Shown here: positions 53,250-61,362 of the stretch, in pieces
Layout of the letters: every line of letters starts with the position of its first letter
Position numbering within the stretch: position 1 is the first letter of the stretch
NCBI RefSeq assembly: GCF_051535215.1
Contig: NZ_JBPPLY010000003.1
Location: forward strand, 1 to 64,000
DNA from: Nitrobacter sp051535215
GTDB taxonomy: Bacteria; Pseudomonadota; Alphaproteobacteria; Rhizobiales; Xanthobacteraceae
DNA: 64,000 nt
Direction of reading: 5' to 3'
Position numbers and translations under genes: made by a program
Notes under the pieces: model-generated
What the model was told of the DNA's origin: nothing
The model's input: the letters and a program-made list of their open reading frames with translations, nothing else
Databases searched by the model: none

Positions 53250-53502
53250 ATCATAACCCCAACGTTCGTTGCGCGTTGAATCACCCGCGCCTCGTCGACA
53301 TCTTAACGTAGCAATAGCCGACCTCCCACGAAAATAGCATTTATCCCCCAGCCAGTTAGCTGTTCCCATGGAGCGCGGCCAGCGGGGATCTGTCGTCTCC
53401 TTCCTTATGTGACAACTATCACTGTCTTGGGCCGGTCGTTCGACAATATTGCGGCGATGGTTTCGGGAATGAGCCCCTAACCGGCAATGCATGGAGATTT
53501 CA
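53250..53502. promoter_or_regulatory. Divergent promoter region
   Basis: A 253-base gap between the deacetylase and the double-glycine peptide gene, transcribed in opposite directions. No operator-like repeat stands out. Confidence 0.35.
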
Positions 53503-53733
53503 ATGACCTCGGCTCACAATGCTGGCAATATACGCGAACTGACCGTCGACGAATTGAATGACGTTTCCGGCGGCTTCAAGGTCAGCGCCTTCGGCGTCAC
53601 GCTTCGAGCGAGTGCCGAATTCATGGGTGTGTCCGTCTCCATCGAAGGCGTCGGCGGACTCTCAGTCAGCGGGCAGGGCATCTCCGCGACGGACGGCAAG
53701 GGCAACATCGTCAACGTGCCCTGGTCGCACTGA
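53503..53733 (+). CDS. Peptide with double-glycine leader (bacteriocin-like)
   Basis: 76 residues. The leader MTSAHNAGNIRELTVDELND VSGG has the pattern EL-x-x-x-EL-x-x-VSGG of class II bacteriocin and related leaders, which are cut after GG by a C39-peptidase ABC exporter. The mature part of about 52 residues (FKVSAFGVTLRASAEFMGVS and on) is neutral, beta-rich and Gly/Ser-rich, with no Cys. GGAGAT six bases before ATG 53503 sets the start. No exporter, immunity or modification gene is near. It may be a secreted signal or toxin. Confidence 0.72.
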   Translation: MTSAHNAGNIRELTVDELNDVSGGFKVSAFGVTLRASAEFMGVSVSIEGVGGLSVSGQGISATDGKGNIVNVPWSH

Positions 53734-53752
53734 CGCCCGGAGTGGCGGAAAT

Positions 53753-55096
53753 CTAGCGCAGCTTGACGATGAAGTCGGTGCCTTCGCCGGTCTCACCGCT
53801 TGAGACGACGCCCTGATCGGAGACGATGATGGAATCGCCGGTGGATAGCGCATCGGCGATTTTCGTCATCACGTTTTCGGGAATGGAAATGCGGTCGAGA
53901 GCCTCGGTGGCGCTGTCAGAAACGGCAGCCGGCTTCGACGTTGCGTCGACGCCGGCCGTTCGTGAACGCGACCGGTCGTGGGCCTGAACCCGTTCCGTGT
54001 GCGCCGCCAGCGTCGGGAGTGATACGACCGACCAGCGGAAGTCGCCCTCGCTATGTTTGTCGACTTCGGCCGTGAAGACGTGTGTTCCCAGCGGCCGGTC
54101 GCTCGCGGTGATGGTGATAGGAGCATCGAACATTGGTTCAAAGTTCTGCCGCACATAAATCTTGCTATCCTTGCGGCTGACCAGGACCGCGATGCGACTG
54201 CTCCGCTTGAGAGCAGGAATCGCTTCGGGCTCGGTTTTCACAGCATCGGGGAGCGAGGGTTGAGGCTGATCCTGCGCCCCGGCGTCGGGGCCAACGCTTC
54301 TCTGCTCCTCGTCGCTCCCGACCGTGTCCGCATCACGCTTGATAGCGGCTAACGCGACATCGGTGTTTTTCGCGTCGCCATCTGCGGTGGCGGTGACCAT
54401 TTCAGAAGCGGGAGGGGGCTCGGGCCGATGGGTCATCAGCAGCGGATGCGAGAACGGCGCAGGCGTCACTTCGCCCGGAGTGATGATCACCCGTGCGCCG
54501 GTTCTGGTCCAGCCCCACATCTTCACCGCGAAACTCGTCGGCATTCGGATACATCCGTGCGAGGCGGGATAACCCGGAAGCACGCCTGCGTGCATCGCAA
54601 TGCCGGACCAGGTAATGCGTTGCATGTAGGGCATCGGCGCGTCGCTGTAGATATTCGAGCGGTGCCACTTCTGCTTCTGGATGACGCTGAAAACACCCAT
54701 CGGAGTCGAGTGGCCTGGCATTCCTGTCGACACCGGCGTTTCGGCGAAAAGGCCGTTGGCGTCATAGAGCTTGAGCGTTTGCCGGCGGATTGAAATGGCG
54801 ATGATGATCGGTCCTTTGGGCTTGCGCGCACTTTTGGCGGCCTGTTCGGGCTTTGCGGAACGATGATGCTTGGCGCGATGCGATTGCGGTCTCATGCCGG
54901 GAGGTGGAGGAGAGTCTTCGATATAGATGTCCGGATAGTCATAATCGTCCTGCCAGAATATCTGGCTGTGCGCGGGCGATTCCAAGCCGATCAGGAGAAC
55001 GACGACCAGTCCAAATCCGAGGCGCGCCGAGCCAAGCCGGGCAGCGGCAGCCTGGAACCATCCTGCCGTCGAAAGTTGAGACCAATATTCGTTCAC
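53753..55096 (-). CDS. L,D-transpeptidase (YkuD domain)
   Basis: 447 residues from GTG 55096. A signal anchor (RLGFGLVVVLLIGLESPAHS) is followed by a linker and the YkuD domain: IIIAISIRRQTLKLYDANGL, TPVSTGMPGHSTPMGVFSVI and the catalytic ASHGCIRMP with the Cys nucleophile. The C-terminal half is Ala/Asp/Glu-rich with a second beta-rich part (RIAVLVSRKDSKIYVRQNFE). It cross-links peptidoglycan 3-3 or attaches proteins to it in the periplasm. Confidence 0.92.
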   Translation of the reverse strand: MNEYWSQLSTAGWFQAAAARLGSARLGFGLVVVLLIGLESPAHSQIFWQDDYDYPDIYIEDSPPPPGMRPQSHRAKHHRSAKPEQAAKSARKPKGPIIIAISIRRQTLKLYDANGLFAETPVSTGMPGHSTPMGVFSVIQKQKWHRSNIYSDAPMPYMQRITWSGIAMHAGVLPGYPASHGCIRMPTSFAVKMWGWTRTGARVIITPGEVTPAPFSHPLLMTHRPEPPPASEMVTATADGDAKNTDVALAAIKRDADTVGSDEEQRSVGPDAGAQDQPQPSLPDAVKTEPEAIPALKRSSRIAVLVSRKDSKIYVRQNFEPMFDAPITITASDRPLGTHVFTAEVDKHSEGDFRWSVVSLPTLAAHTERVQAHDRSRSRTAGVDATSKPAAVSDSATEALDRISIPENVMTKIADALSTGDSIIVSDQGVVSSGETGEGTDFIVKLR

Positions 55097-55297
55097 GCCG
55101 TCGTTCCTCGAATCCTGGTTCGGTCGTAAGCGCCGCCCGCCGCTTGTCACGTTCCTCGCGCGCAATTGGCAGTCTTGCTTCGATCAAAACTAGTGTGAAT
55201 GTGTTCACACGAATCTAATGCCGCCGTTTTACGCGCCCGGCATCTTTCCGCGGGAACCCTGCGATCATACATTGGCGGGGACCAGCAAACGGAGCAA

Positions 55298-55858
55298 ATG
55301 ATGACATTTCGAGGTCAAACTGATGGCAACCACCGCCGAGCCTGGAACTTTCGGGCCTTCGCCGTTCTTGCGATCGCGATGATTGCCGGATCGCAGGCCC
55401 ATGCGGCCGACGAACCCGACCTGATCTTTCGCCGCTCGACGGTATTCAACTTGCTGACTCCGAATGACAAACTTGCGACATACGGCGTCGACGATCCGGA
55501 AGTCGAAGGCGTTGCGTGTCATTTCACCGTGCCGGAAAAGGGCGGCATCAAGGGTTGGTTGGGAGTGGCCGAAGAAGTCTCGGATATTTCCCTATCCTGC
55601 CGTCAGATCGGGCCGATCCATTTCAAGGGAAAGATGTCACAGGGCGAGGACATGTTTCGACAGCGGCGCTCACTGTTCTTCAAGAAGATGCAGATCGTGC
55701 GCGGCTGCGACGCCAAACGAAATGTGCTGGTCTACATGGTTTATTCGGACCGGTTGATTGAAGGCTCACCACAGAATTCGACGTCCTCCGTGCCGATCAT
55801 GCCATGGGGCGCCGCGGATACATCTGTACAAAAATGCGCGGATTTTTTTTCTAAATAG
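55298..55858 (+). CDS. creA: CreA family protein
   Basis: 186 residues. Export signal (FRAFAVLAIAMIAGSQAHAA) followed by the CreA domain: GVDDPEVEGVACHFTVPEKG, GWLGVAEEVSDISLSCRQIG, RSLFFKKMQIVRGCDAKRNV, LVYMVYSDRLIEGSPQNSTS and a Cys near the end. The family is secreted and widespread. Its role is unresolved despite the name. Confidence 0.9.
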   Translation: MMTFRGQTDGNHRRAWNFRAFAVLAIAMIAGSQAHAADEPDLIFRRSTVFNLLTPNDKLATYGVDDPEVEGVACHFTVPEKGGIKGWLGVAEEVSDISLSCRQIGPIHFKGKMSQGEDMFRQRRSLFFKKMQIVRGCDAKRNVLVYMVYSDRLIEGSPQNSTSSVPIMPWGAADTSVQKCADFFSK

Positions 55859-55903
55859 GCGCGGCCAGAAGCTGCGGTTTCAAGTAGCGGTGCGATCCCG
55901 AAT

Positions 55904-56161
55904 TCACCGCTTCGGACCGGTGCGTGATATGCATTTGCGCGAAGGAATGACGCCGGCCGGTCCGAGTTTGGCGCCGGAAACTTCCTTGATCTGCCCCGCC
56001 GGGCACGATCCGTCGTCAACAAGAACGCGTTCGCCCAGCCGCAGATTGACGATGTCGGTTTCTCGCGACACTTGCGAGGCATTCGCGGCGGTCGTCGTGC
56101 CGATCAACACGCCGATCATGAAGAGCAGCATGTCGCGAATACCGGGCATCCCAGTCTCCAT
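55904..56161 (-). CDS. Small secreted protein, DUF6719-like
   Basis: 85 residues. Signal peptide (MLLFMIGVLIGTTTAANA), then LRLGERVLVDDGSCPAGQIK, EVSGAKLGPAGVIPSRKCIS with two Cys that may pair. The VDDG-x-CPAGQIK wording matches a small Rhizobiales family. Function is unknown. Confidence 0.65.
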   Translation of the reverse strand: METGMPGIRDMLLFMIGVLIGTTTAANASQVSRETDIVNLRLGERVLVDDGSCPAGQIKEVSGAKLGPAGVIPSRKCISRTGPKR

Positions 56162-56307
56162 TGTATCTCGGTCGGGCAGAGGCGACTGCAGCCTATGCCG
56201 TTTTCGAGCGAAGTGGAATGAATCTTCCGGTCAGATAGAGCCCGAGGTCACGCTCTGATCGAAAACGTTGCAAGCAGGTTGGTGACGGCCGCGATCAGGA
56301 ATCCGGA

Positions 56308-56610
56308 TCAGACTCGTTTATCGTTGCCCAGCCTGCGGACCACGCGGCGCTCGACGACAACCGAACGCAGCGCACCTTGCTCGCCGGCGATCATGCGCGT
56401 CGTAGGCGACCGCGCGACGGTCCGGGCAGTTTTCTTGACCTCAGCGTGAACGAGATCGAGCGGCATCCCGATCAACGACGCCGCGATCTCGGCTTGCGAG
56501 TCGAGATCGTCGGTGATCCCGGTGGCCGCGAAGATGGCTTCCTCCAGCGTGGGAGGATCACGGCGAACCCGCCGGGTGCCATATTTCGTCTGCCAACCTT
56601 CACTCATCAT
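56308..56610 (-). CDS. Conserved hypothetical protein
   Basis: 100 residues: MMSEGWQTKYGTRRVRRDPP, TLEEAIFAATGITDDLDSQA, EIAASLIGMPLDLVHAEVKK, ending VVERRVVRRLGNDKRV. GAGG lies before the ATG. Helical and basic, no domain recognised. Confidence 0.55.
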   Translation of the reverse strand: MMSEGWQTKYGTRRVRRDPPTLEEAIFAATGITDDLDSQAEIAASLIGMPLDLVHAEVKKTARTVARSPTTRMIAGEQGALRSVVVERRVVRRLGNDKRV

Positions 56611-56938
56611 TTGCCTCAATGGATTGCGCGACGATGACGCGCCTGAGTGCGTCGTGACCGCGCCTGACTTTCGAAAACGACGCAGCTTCGCTCCTTTGGT
56701 TCCGTACACAACGTCGTGGATTCGATTCAATTTCGGAACGCAAAAGGAAACGCAACATTCCTCCGGATTAGGATGAGTCGAAGCTGCATCTCAATACGGG
56801 ATTTGGTGTGACAATACAGCTATGCATTTTGACGCGCGTGTGAGCTTTTTCGAACGGATGCAGTGGAAGATTTCGACGATCACGGCCGCTGCAGATTGTC
56901 GCAGCCGGCAGGGGCGGAGCGAGACTCAAGCCCGCAGC
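56611..56938. other. Intergenic region without a supported gene
   Basis: About 330 bases with lower GC at 56750-56850. No repeat or terminator stands out apart from short GC palindromes. Confidence 0.4.
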
Positions 56939-57625
56939 TTAACCCGGTCCCGTCGATCGTAACTCCGTTTCGGACGAATGCTGCGGCCATCGTTTCAACG
57001 CAGCATGGCCCGCGTCGGTCAGAACATAGGTACCGCGCTCAACGCGGTCGAACCACCCGTAGACGTTATGGAGAAGAATTTTTCCTGCATCTGGATTCTC
57101 CGGCTTGAGATCCCGCACGCGGCGCGGACCTACGGCCATTGCCGCCGCACAGTTCAAGGCCTGCTGGCGATAGGCTGTCATGATCGGCACTCGCGAGGAA
57201 CCGCCGGGGACCGGATCGCCCCTGCGGCGCTGGTGCTCCGTCACCAGTCGGGAGCGCTTTTTTGGATTGCGGCGCGGATTGACGGCGGCGGGTGCGACGA
57301 GCACTTCAACGCCGCCACGGTCGGTCACACCAAGCATCCCGAAGCCGAGCCGCCGGCACAGGTTGCGATAACGCGCGTCGCTCTCACGGCCTTTGCCGCG
57401 CGCCGACAATCTGGCGGCGAGCCAGACCTCGTCGCAGGCGCCGGCACGTTCGACGCCTTGCAGGATCAATTCGAGATTGAAGCTTAACTTCAACTCGCCG
57501 ATCACCACGACGGGCGGATCGTCGCCGCTCAATGCGACAAGATCGCAGCCGCCGATTTCGCCTTTGACCGTGAAGCCGAGGCTTTCGAGATGACGTTTAA
57601 CCGGAAGATAAAGAGCGGTTTCCAC
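56939..57625 (-). CDS. DUF2161 family protein, PD-(D/E)XK-like
   Basis: About 228 residues. ETALYLPVKRHLESLGFTVK, GEIGGCDLVALSGDDPPVVV, IGELKLSFNLELILQGVERA follow a PD-(D/E)XK-type core (Glu, Asp, Glu-x-Lys). The C-terminal part (MTAYRQQALNCAAAMAVGPR, ILLHNVYGWFDRVERGTYVL) is a winged helix. GTG 57625 (VETALYLPV) is preferred; a GTG at 57724 would overlap fabA. The family is often called a PD-(D/E)XK phosphodiesterase but its substrate is unknown. Confidence 0.82.
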   Translation of the reverse strand: METALYLPVKRHLESLGFTVKGEIGGCDLVALSGDDPPVVVIGELKLSFNLELILQGVERAGACDEVWLAARLSARGKGRESDARYRNLCRRLGFGMLGVTDRGGVEVLVAPAAVNPRRNPKKRSRLVTEHQRRRGDPVPGGSSRVPIMTAYRQQALNCAAAMAVGPRRVRDLKPENPDAGKILLHNVYGWFDRVERGTYVLTDAGHAALKRWPQHSSETELRSTGPG

Positions 57626-57662
57626 AGTTGCGGCGGCTCCGGACGACTCAGGCTTGAGCTTA

Positions 57663-58205
57663 TCAACTGGCCGGTTCGGTCGGCGAGTCGGGGAGTCGCT
57701 TGAACAGGCCGAGCCGGAGATCACTGGCGCGGTAGATCAACTCGCCGTCCGCGTATACCGTACCATCGGCAATCGCCATCACCAGTTTCGAACGCATCAC
57801 GCGCTTGATATCCACGGTGTACGCAACCTTGCGGATGTGCGGCAGGATCTGACCGGTGAATTTCAACTCACCGAGACCGAGGGCGCGGGCCCGCACATGC
57901 CGGTCGCGACCGAGCCAGACCAGATAGAATCCGACCATCTGCCAAAGACCGTCGAGGCCAAGACAGCCTGGCATCACCGGATCGTTATGGAAATGACACT
58001 GGAAGAACCAGAGCTCCGGTTTGATGTCGAGCTCCGTGCGCACCAATCCGCGTCCATATTTTCCACCACCCTCGGTTATTTCCGTGATGCGATCGAACAT
58101 CAGCATCGGCGGCAGCGGAAGTTTCGGTTCGCTGGGCCCGAACATTTCACCCCGGCCACAGGCCAACAAATCGTCGTATCCGTAGCTGCTGCGGCGTTGA
58201 AGCAT
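57663..58205 (-). CDS. fabA: 3-hydroxydecanoyl-ACP dehydratase
   Basis: 180 residues from ATG 58205 (MLQRRSSYGYDDLLACGRGE). FabA dehydrates 3-hydroxyacyl-ACP and isomerises trans-2-decenoyl-ACP to the cis-3 form, the branch point for unsaturated fatty acids. Active site: FFQCHFHNDPVMPGCLGLDG with the catalytic His, and LDGLWQMVGFYLVW with the catalytic Asp. In most Rhizobiales fabB and fabI follow. Here a DUF2161 gene follows, so this copy is alone. An in-frame upstream ATG at 58283 adds 26 residues outside the family. Confidence 0.93.
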   Translation of the reverse strand: MLQRRSSYGYDDLLACGRGEMFGPSEPKLPLPPMLMFDRITEITEGGGKYGRGLVRTELDIKPELWFFQCHFHNDPVMPGCLGLDGLWQMVGFYLVWLGRDRHVRARALGLGELKFTGQILPHIRKVAYTVDIKRVMRSKLVMAIADGTVYADGELIYRASDLRLGLFKRLPDSPTEPAS

Positions 58206-58283
58206 GGGTCGCTGATCCTGCAGGATTATCTGAGGGAAAAGGAAACGGGCCCACGACGGGGGTCGGGGCAATTCCATGGTCAC

Positions 58284-58401
58284 CAGCGAAAGTAGTAAAA
58301 GGGGGCACCCGCCCTGTCTGATTGAAAGACAAGAGCGTTAAGAACGCGTTACTTAATATCAAGTTTGGTTATATTATAAAATTTATAGCGCGTAAGTCGA
58401 C
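58284..58401. promoter_or_regulatory. AT-rich promoter region of fabA
   Basis: 58340-58390 is a strikingly AT-rich stretch with TTATATTATAAAATTTATAG, between fabA and the stop of the SDR gene. It probably carries the fabA promoter. Confidence 0.45.
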
Positions 58402-59085
58402 TTAGACGCGTCCGCGCACGGGCAGCAGCGCCCCGGTCACGGCGCTCGCCGCATCGCTTGCCAGAAACAGGATGACGCTCGCCAGCTCATCCGCCGTCAC
58501 CCAGGTCGTGAAGTCCGCTTTGGGCATGTCCCTGCGATTGGCGGGCGTGTCGATGATGGTGGGCAGCACGGCATTGACGGTGACCTTGCCCTTCAGTTCG
58601 GCGGCGAGTGCTTCGGTCAGGCGATGCACCCCGGCCTTCGAGGCGGCATAGGCGCCCATGCCGGCTCCAGCCTGCAACGCCGCCATCGCGCCGACGTTGA
58701 CGATGCGTCCCGCCCTGGAGGCTGTCAGATGCGGGATCGCGGCCCGCGACGTGTTCAGCGCGGTGGTCACGTTGATCGCGTAAAGGCGCTGCCAGGTTTT
58801 CGGATCGCCGTCGGCTATGGTCTCGAACGCGAACCCGCCGGCAATGTTGACGAGAACGTCGAGCCGGCCGAAATGGGCGGCAGCCGCATCGACAGCCTCC
58901 ACGGCCTGCGCCGCATCGGACAGATCGACACCGCCGAGTTCGATCCGCTCGGCCGTCGCCGCTGCGCCCGTCGCGGGAGCAAAGTCAATCGTGGCCACGC
59001 GGGCGCCGCGCGCGAGGGCAGCGCTTGCGACAACCTTGCCCAGCGCGCCGGAGGCTCCGGTGATGACGATGACCTTTCCGTGCAT
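58402..59085 (-). CDS. Short-chain dehydrogenase/reductase with altered active site
   Basis: 227 residues. The NAD(P) motif VIVITGASGALGKVVASAAL, NIAGG, and the YAASK (Tyr, Lys) are present. The catalytic Ser normally 13 residues before the Tyr is Ala here (IVNVGAMAALQAGAGMGAYA), so classical reduction may be impaired. FLASDAASAVTGALLPVRG closes the fold. ATG 59085 fits the family start. The substrate is unknown. It is probably cotranscribed with the GST gene upstream. Confidence 0.87.
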   Translation of the reverse strand: MHGKVIVITGASGALGKVVASAALARGARVATIDFAPATGAAATAERIELGGVDLSDAAQAVEAVDAAAAHFGRLDVLVNIAGGFAFETIADGDPKTWQRLYAINVTTALNTSRAAIPHLTASRAGRIVNVGAMAALQAGAGMGAYAASKAGVHRLTEALAAELKGKVTVNAVLPTIIDTPANRRDMPKADFTTWVTADELASVILFLASDAASAVTGALLPVRGRV

Positions 59086-59119
59086 GAAGGGCTCTCCGGT
59101 TTGGAATGGACTCCGGACC

Positions 59120-59992
59120 TCAGGCCGGCTTGGCGAGCTTGTCCTGCGTCCGGGTTTCGAAGTCGGATGCATCATGGCGCTCGTGAAGCTGGCTTGCGGG
59201 ATCGCCGGAGGATCGGTTGACCATGCGGCCGCGCTTTACCGCGGGCCGCGCGGCGATCTGCGCGGTCCAGCGTTGCACGTTCCTGTAGCTCTGGACGTCG
59301 AGGAAAGTGGCGCTGTCGCCATAAAGCAGGCCCTGGGCCAGACCGCCGTACCATGGCCACACCGCCATGTCCGCGATCGTGTATTCGGTACCGGCAAGGT
59401 ATTCGTTGTCCTTGAGCCGGCGGTCCAGCACATCCATCTGTCGCTTGGTCTCCATGGCGAAGCGGTTGATGGCATATTCGATCTTTTCCGGCGCATAGTG
59501 GTAGAAATGGCCGAAGCCGCCGCCGAGATAGGGCGCGCTGCCCATCTGCCAGAACAGCCATGACAGGCATTCGGCGCGCGCCGCCGCCATCTTCGGAATG
59601 AAGGCGCCGAACTTCTCCGCAAGGTGCAGCAGGATCGCGCCGGATTCGAACACGCGGAACGGCTCCGGTCCCGAGCGATCTATCAGTGCCGGAATTTTCG
59701 AATTCGGATTGACCTCGACAAAACCCGAGCCGAACTGTTCGCCGTCGATCCGGACCATCCAGGCGTCATACTCCGCGCCGGTGTAGCCGAGCGCGAGCAA
59801 CTCCTCGAACATGATCGTGACCTTCTGGCCGTTCGGCGTTCCCCGCGAATAAAGCTGGAAGGGATGTTTGCCGACGGGGAGCACCTTCTCGTGGGTCGCA
59901 CCGGAGGTCGGCCGGTTGACGGACGCAAATCTGCCGCCGTTTTCCTTGTCAAACGTCCAGACTTTGGGCGGCGTATAGGGGGCATCGGTCAT
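59120..59992 (-). CDS. yghU: Glutathione S-transferase, YghU type
   Basis: 290 residues. It begins YTPPKVWTFDKENGGRFASV, NRPTSGATHEKVLPVGKHPF, the typical N-terminal extension of YghU/nu-class GSTs. The thioredoxin fold follows (LYSRGTPNGQKVTIMFEELL, VEVNPNSKIPALID), then the helical domain (WLFWQMGSAPYLGGGFGHFY, NEYLAGTEYTIADMAVWPWY). Members have disulfide reductase activity with bound glutathione. Confidence 0.92.
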   Translation of the reverse strand: MTDAPYTPPKVWTFDKENGGRFASVNRPTSGATHEKVLPVGKHPFQLYSRGTPNGQKVTIMFEELLALGYTGAEYDAWMVRIDGEQFGSGFVEVNPNSKIPALIDRSGPEPFRVFESGAILLHLAEKFGAFIPKMAAARAECLSWLFWQMGSAPYLGGGFGHFYHYAPEKIEYAINRFAMETKRQMDVLDRRLKDNEYLAGTEYTIADMAVWPWYGGLAQGLLYGDSATFLDVQSYRNVQRWTAQIAARPAVKRGRMVNRSSGDPASQLHERHDASDFETRTQDKLAKPA

Positions 59993-60116
59993 CGCGGGAG
60001 GGGCTCCGGAAAGGCGGGATTTTGGGGTCAGTTAGACCTGAATGCGCGGACGTGCAAGCGCGCGGGCGCCGGGCCGGAACGAATGACATACGTCGGACGT
60101 TGACGGGAAAGCCAAG

Positions 60117-60881
60117 ATGAAAACACTCCGCACATCGAAATCTGCCCGCATCATTCTCGCGATCGACGTCGGCGGGTCTCACGTCAAGGTGATGACCAGC
60201 AGGGACCGCGTCAAACGCGAGTTCGCATCCGGTCCCGATCTCACCGCCGAGGATATGGTGCGTCAGGTCGAGGCGCTGACGAAGGACTGGTCTTTCGACG
60301 CCGTCTCGATCGGCTATCCCGGCCCGGTCGCCGGCAATCGCCCGCTGCGCGAGCCCTTCAATCTCGGCAAGGGCTGGAAGGGCTTCGATTTCGAAAAGGC
60401 GTTCGGCAAGCCGACGAAGGTCGTCAACGATGCGCTGATGCAGGCGCTCGGCGGCTATCGCGGCGGGCGGATGCTGTTCCTCGGGCTCGGCACCGGGCTC
60501 GGCTCCGCGATGATCGTCGACGGCGAACCCGAACCGATGGAACTGGCTCATCTGCCTTATCGAAAAGGAAGGACCTACGAGGATTATGCCGGCGAGGCCG
60601 GGCGCAAGCGGCGCGGCGACAAGAAGTGGCGCAAGCACGTCGGCAAAATCGTCAGGCAACTTACGGCCGCGCTGGAGCCGGACGAGGTGCTGATCGGCGG
60701 CGGCAACGTCGCGCATCTGGACAAGCTGCCGCCGAAATCGCGCCGCGGCGACAACGCCGATGCGTTCGAGGGCGGGTTTCGATTGTGGGGCCAAACCGGA
60801 TTGAAGGCCGTTCGGAGAAACCGCGATGCGGATAAGGCAGATGATGCTGCGCTCATCGCGCGCTGTCCGCCCGGATTTTGA
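60117..60881 (+). CDS. ROK family sugar kinase, polyphosphate glucokinase-like
   Basis: 254 residues. IILAIDVGGSHVKVMTSRDR is the phosphate-1 motif, VSIGYPGPVAGNRPLREPFN and LGKGWKGFDFEKAFGKPTKV follow, then FLGLGTGLGSAMIVDGEPEP and MELAHLPY. The arrangement and short length resemble polyphosphate glucokinases (ROK family). The zinc-finger Cys cluster of NagC-type repressors is absent. With ppk present elsewhere, glucose phosphorylation from polyphosphate is plausible but not shown. Confidence 0.82.
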   Translation: MKTLRTSKSARIILAIDVGGSHVKVMTSRDRVKREFASGPDLTAEDMVRQVEALTKDWSFDAVSIGYPGPVAGNRPLREPFNLGKGWKGFDFEKAFGKPTKVVNDALMQALGGYRGGRMLFLGLGTGLGSAMIVDGEPEPMELAHLPYRKGRTYEDYAGEAGRKRRGDKKWRKHVGKIVRQLTAALEPDEVLIGGGNVAHLDKLPPKSRRGDNADAFEGGFRLWGQTGLKAVRRNRDADKADDAALIARCPPGF

Positions 60882-60917
60882 ATGGCTCCGTGGACGCCGA
60901 ACGTCTATGATCGGCCG

Positions 60918-61283
60918 ATGTCGCGACTCCTGTATCTAACGATAGCCGTCGTCCTGTCGCTGCTGCTCTCGGTGACGGCGGATGCCGCGCCGCGTCACAA
61001 GAAGCACGCGCAACGCCCGCACAATTACGGTTTCCTGCCGGGCTATCGTCAGCCGCTGAACAACGCCGCGCCGCTGTTCAAGCAGGAGGCGTCGGTGCTG
61101 CGCAATGCGCGCCGTCCCCGACGTCATTGGTACATCGATCCGAACGTGCAGTATTTCAATTTTTACGAAGGCGAGTGGCGCTATCCCGGCCGTCCCGGAT
61201 TCTATCGCGGCCGCTACAATGGCGGCAGCATCGGCCCGTGCTGGACGCAGACCCCGATCGGTCCGGTGTGGACGTGTGGGTGA
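60918..61283 (+). CDS. Secreted hypothetical protein
   Basis: 121 residues. Signal peptide (MSRLLYLTIAVVLSLLLSVT, cleavage after ADA), then basic and aromatic sequence (PRHKKHAQRPHNYGFLPGYR, HWYIDPNVQYFNFYEGEWRY) with two Cys near the end (GPCWTQTPIGPVWTCG). It follows the kinase by 36 bases and may be cotranscribed. Function is unknown. Confidence 0.7.
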   Translation: MSRLLYLTIAVVLSLLLSVTADAAPRHKKHAQRPHNYGFLPGYRQPLNNAAPLFKQEASVLRNARRPRRHWYIDPNVQYFNFYEGEWRYPGRPGFYRGRYNGGSIGPCWTQTPIGPVWTCG

Positions 61284-61362
61284 TGAGTTATGAGTCTCTA
61301 GGGGCGCTCTGATGCATTTTCGGTGGACTTTGAGTAGATGCTGTGATTCATAACGCCACAGT

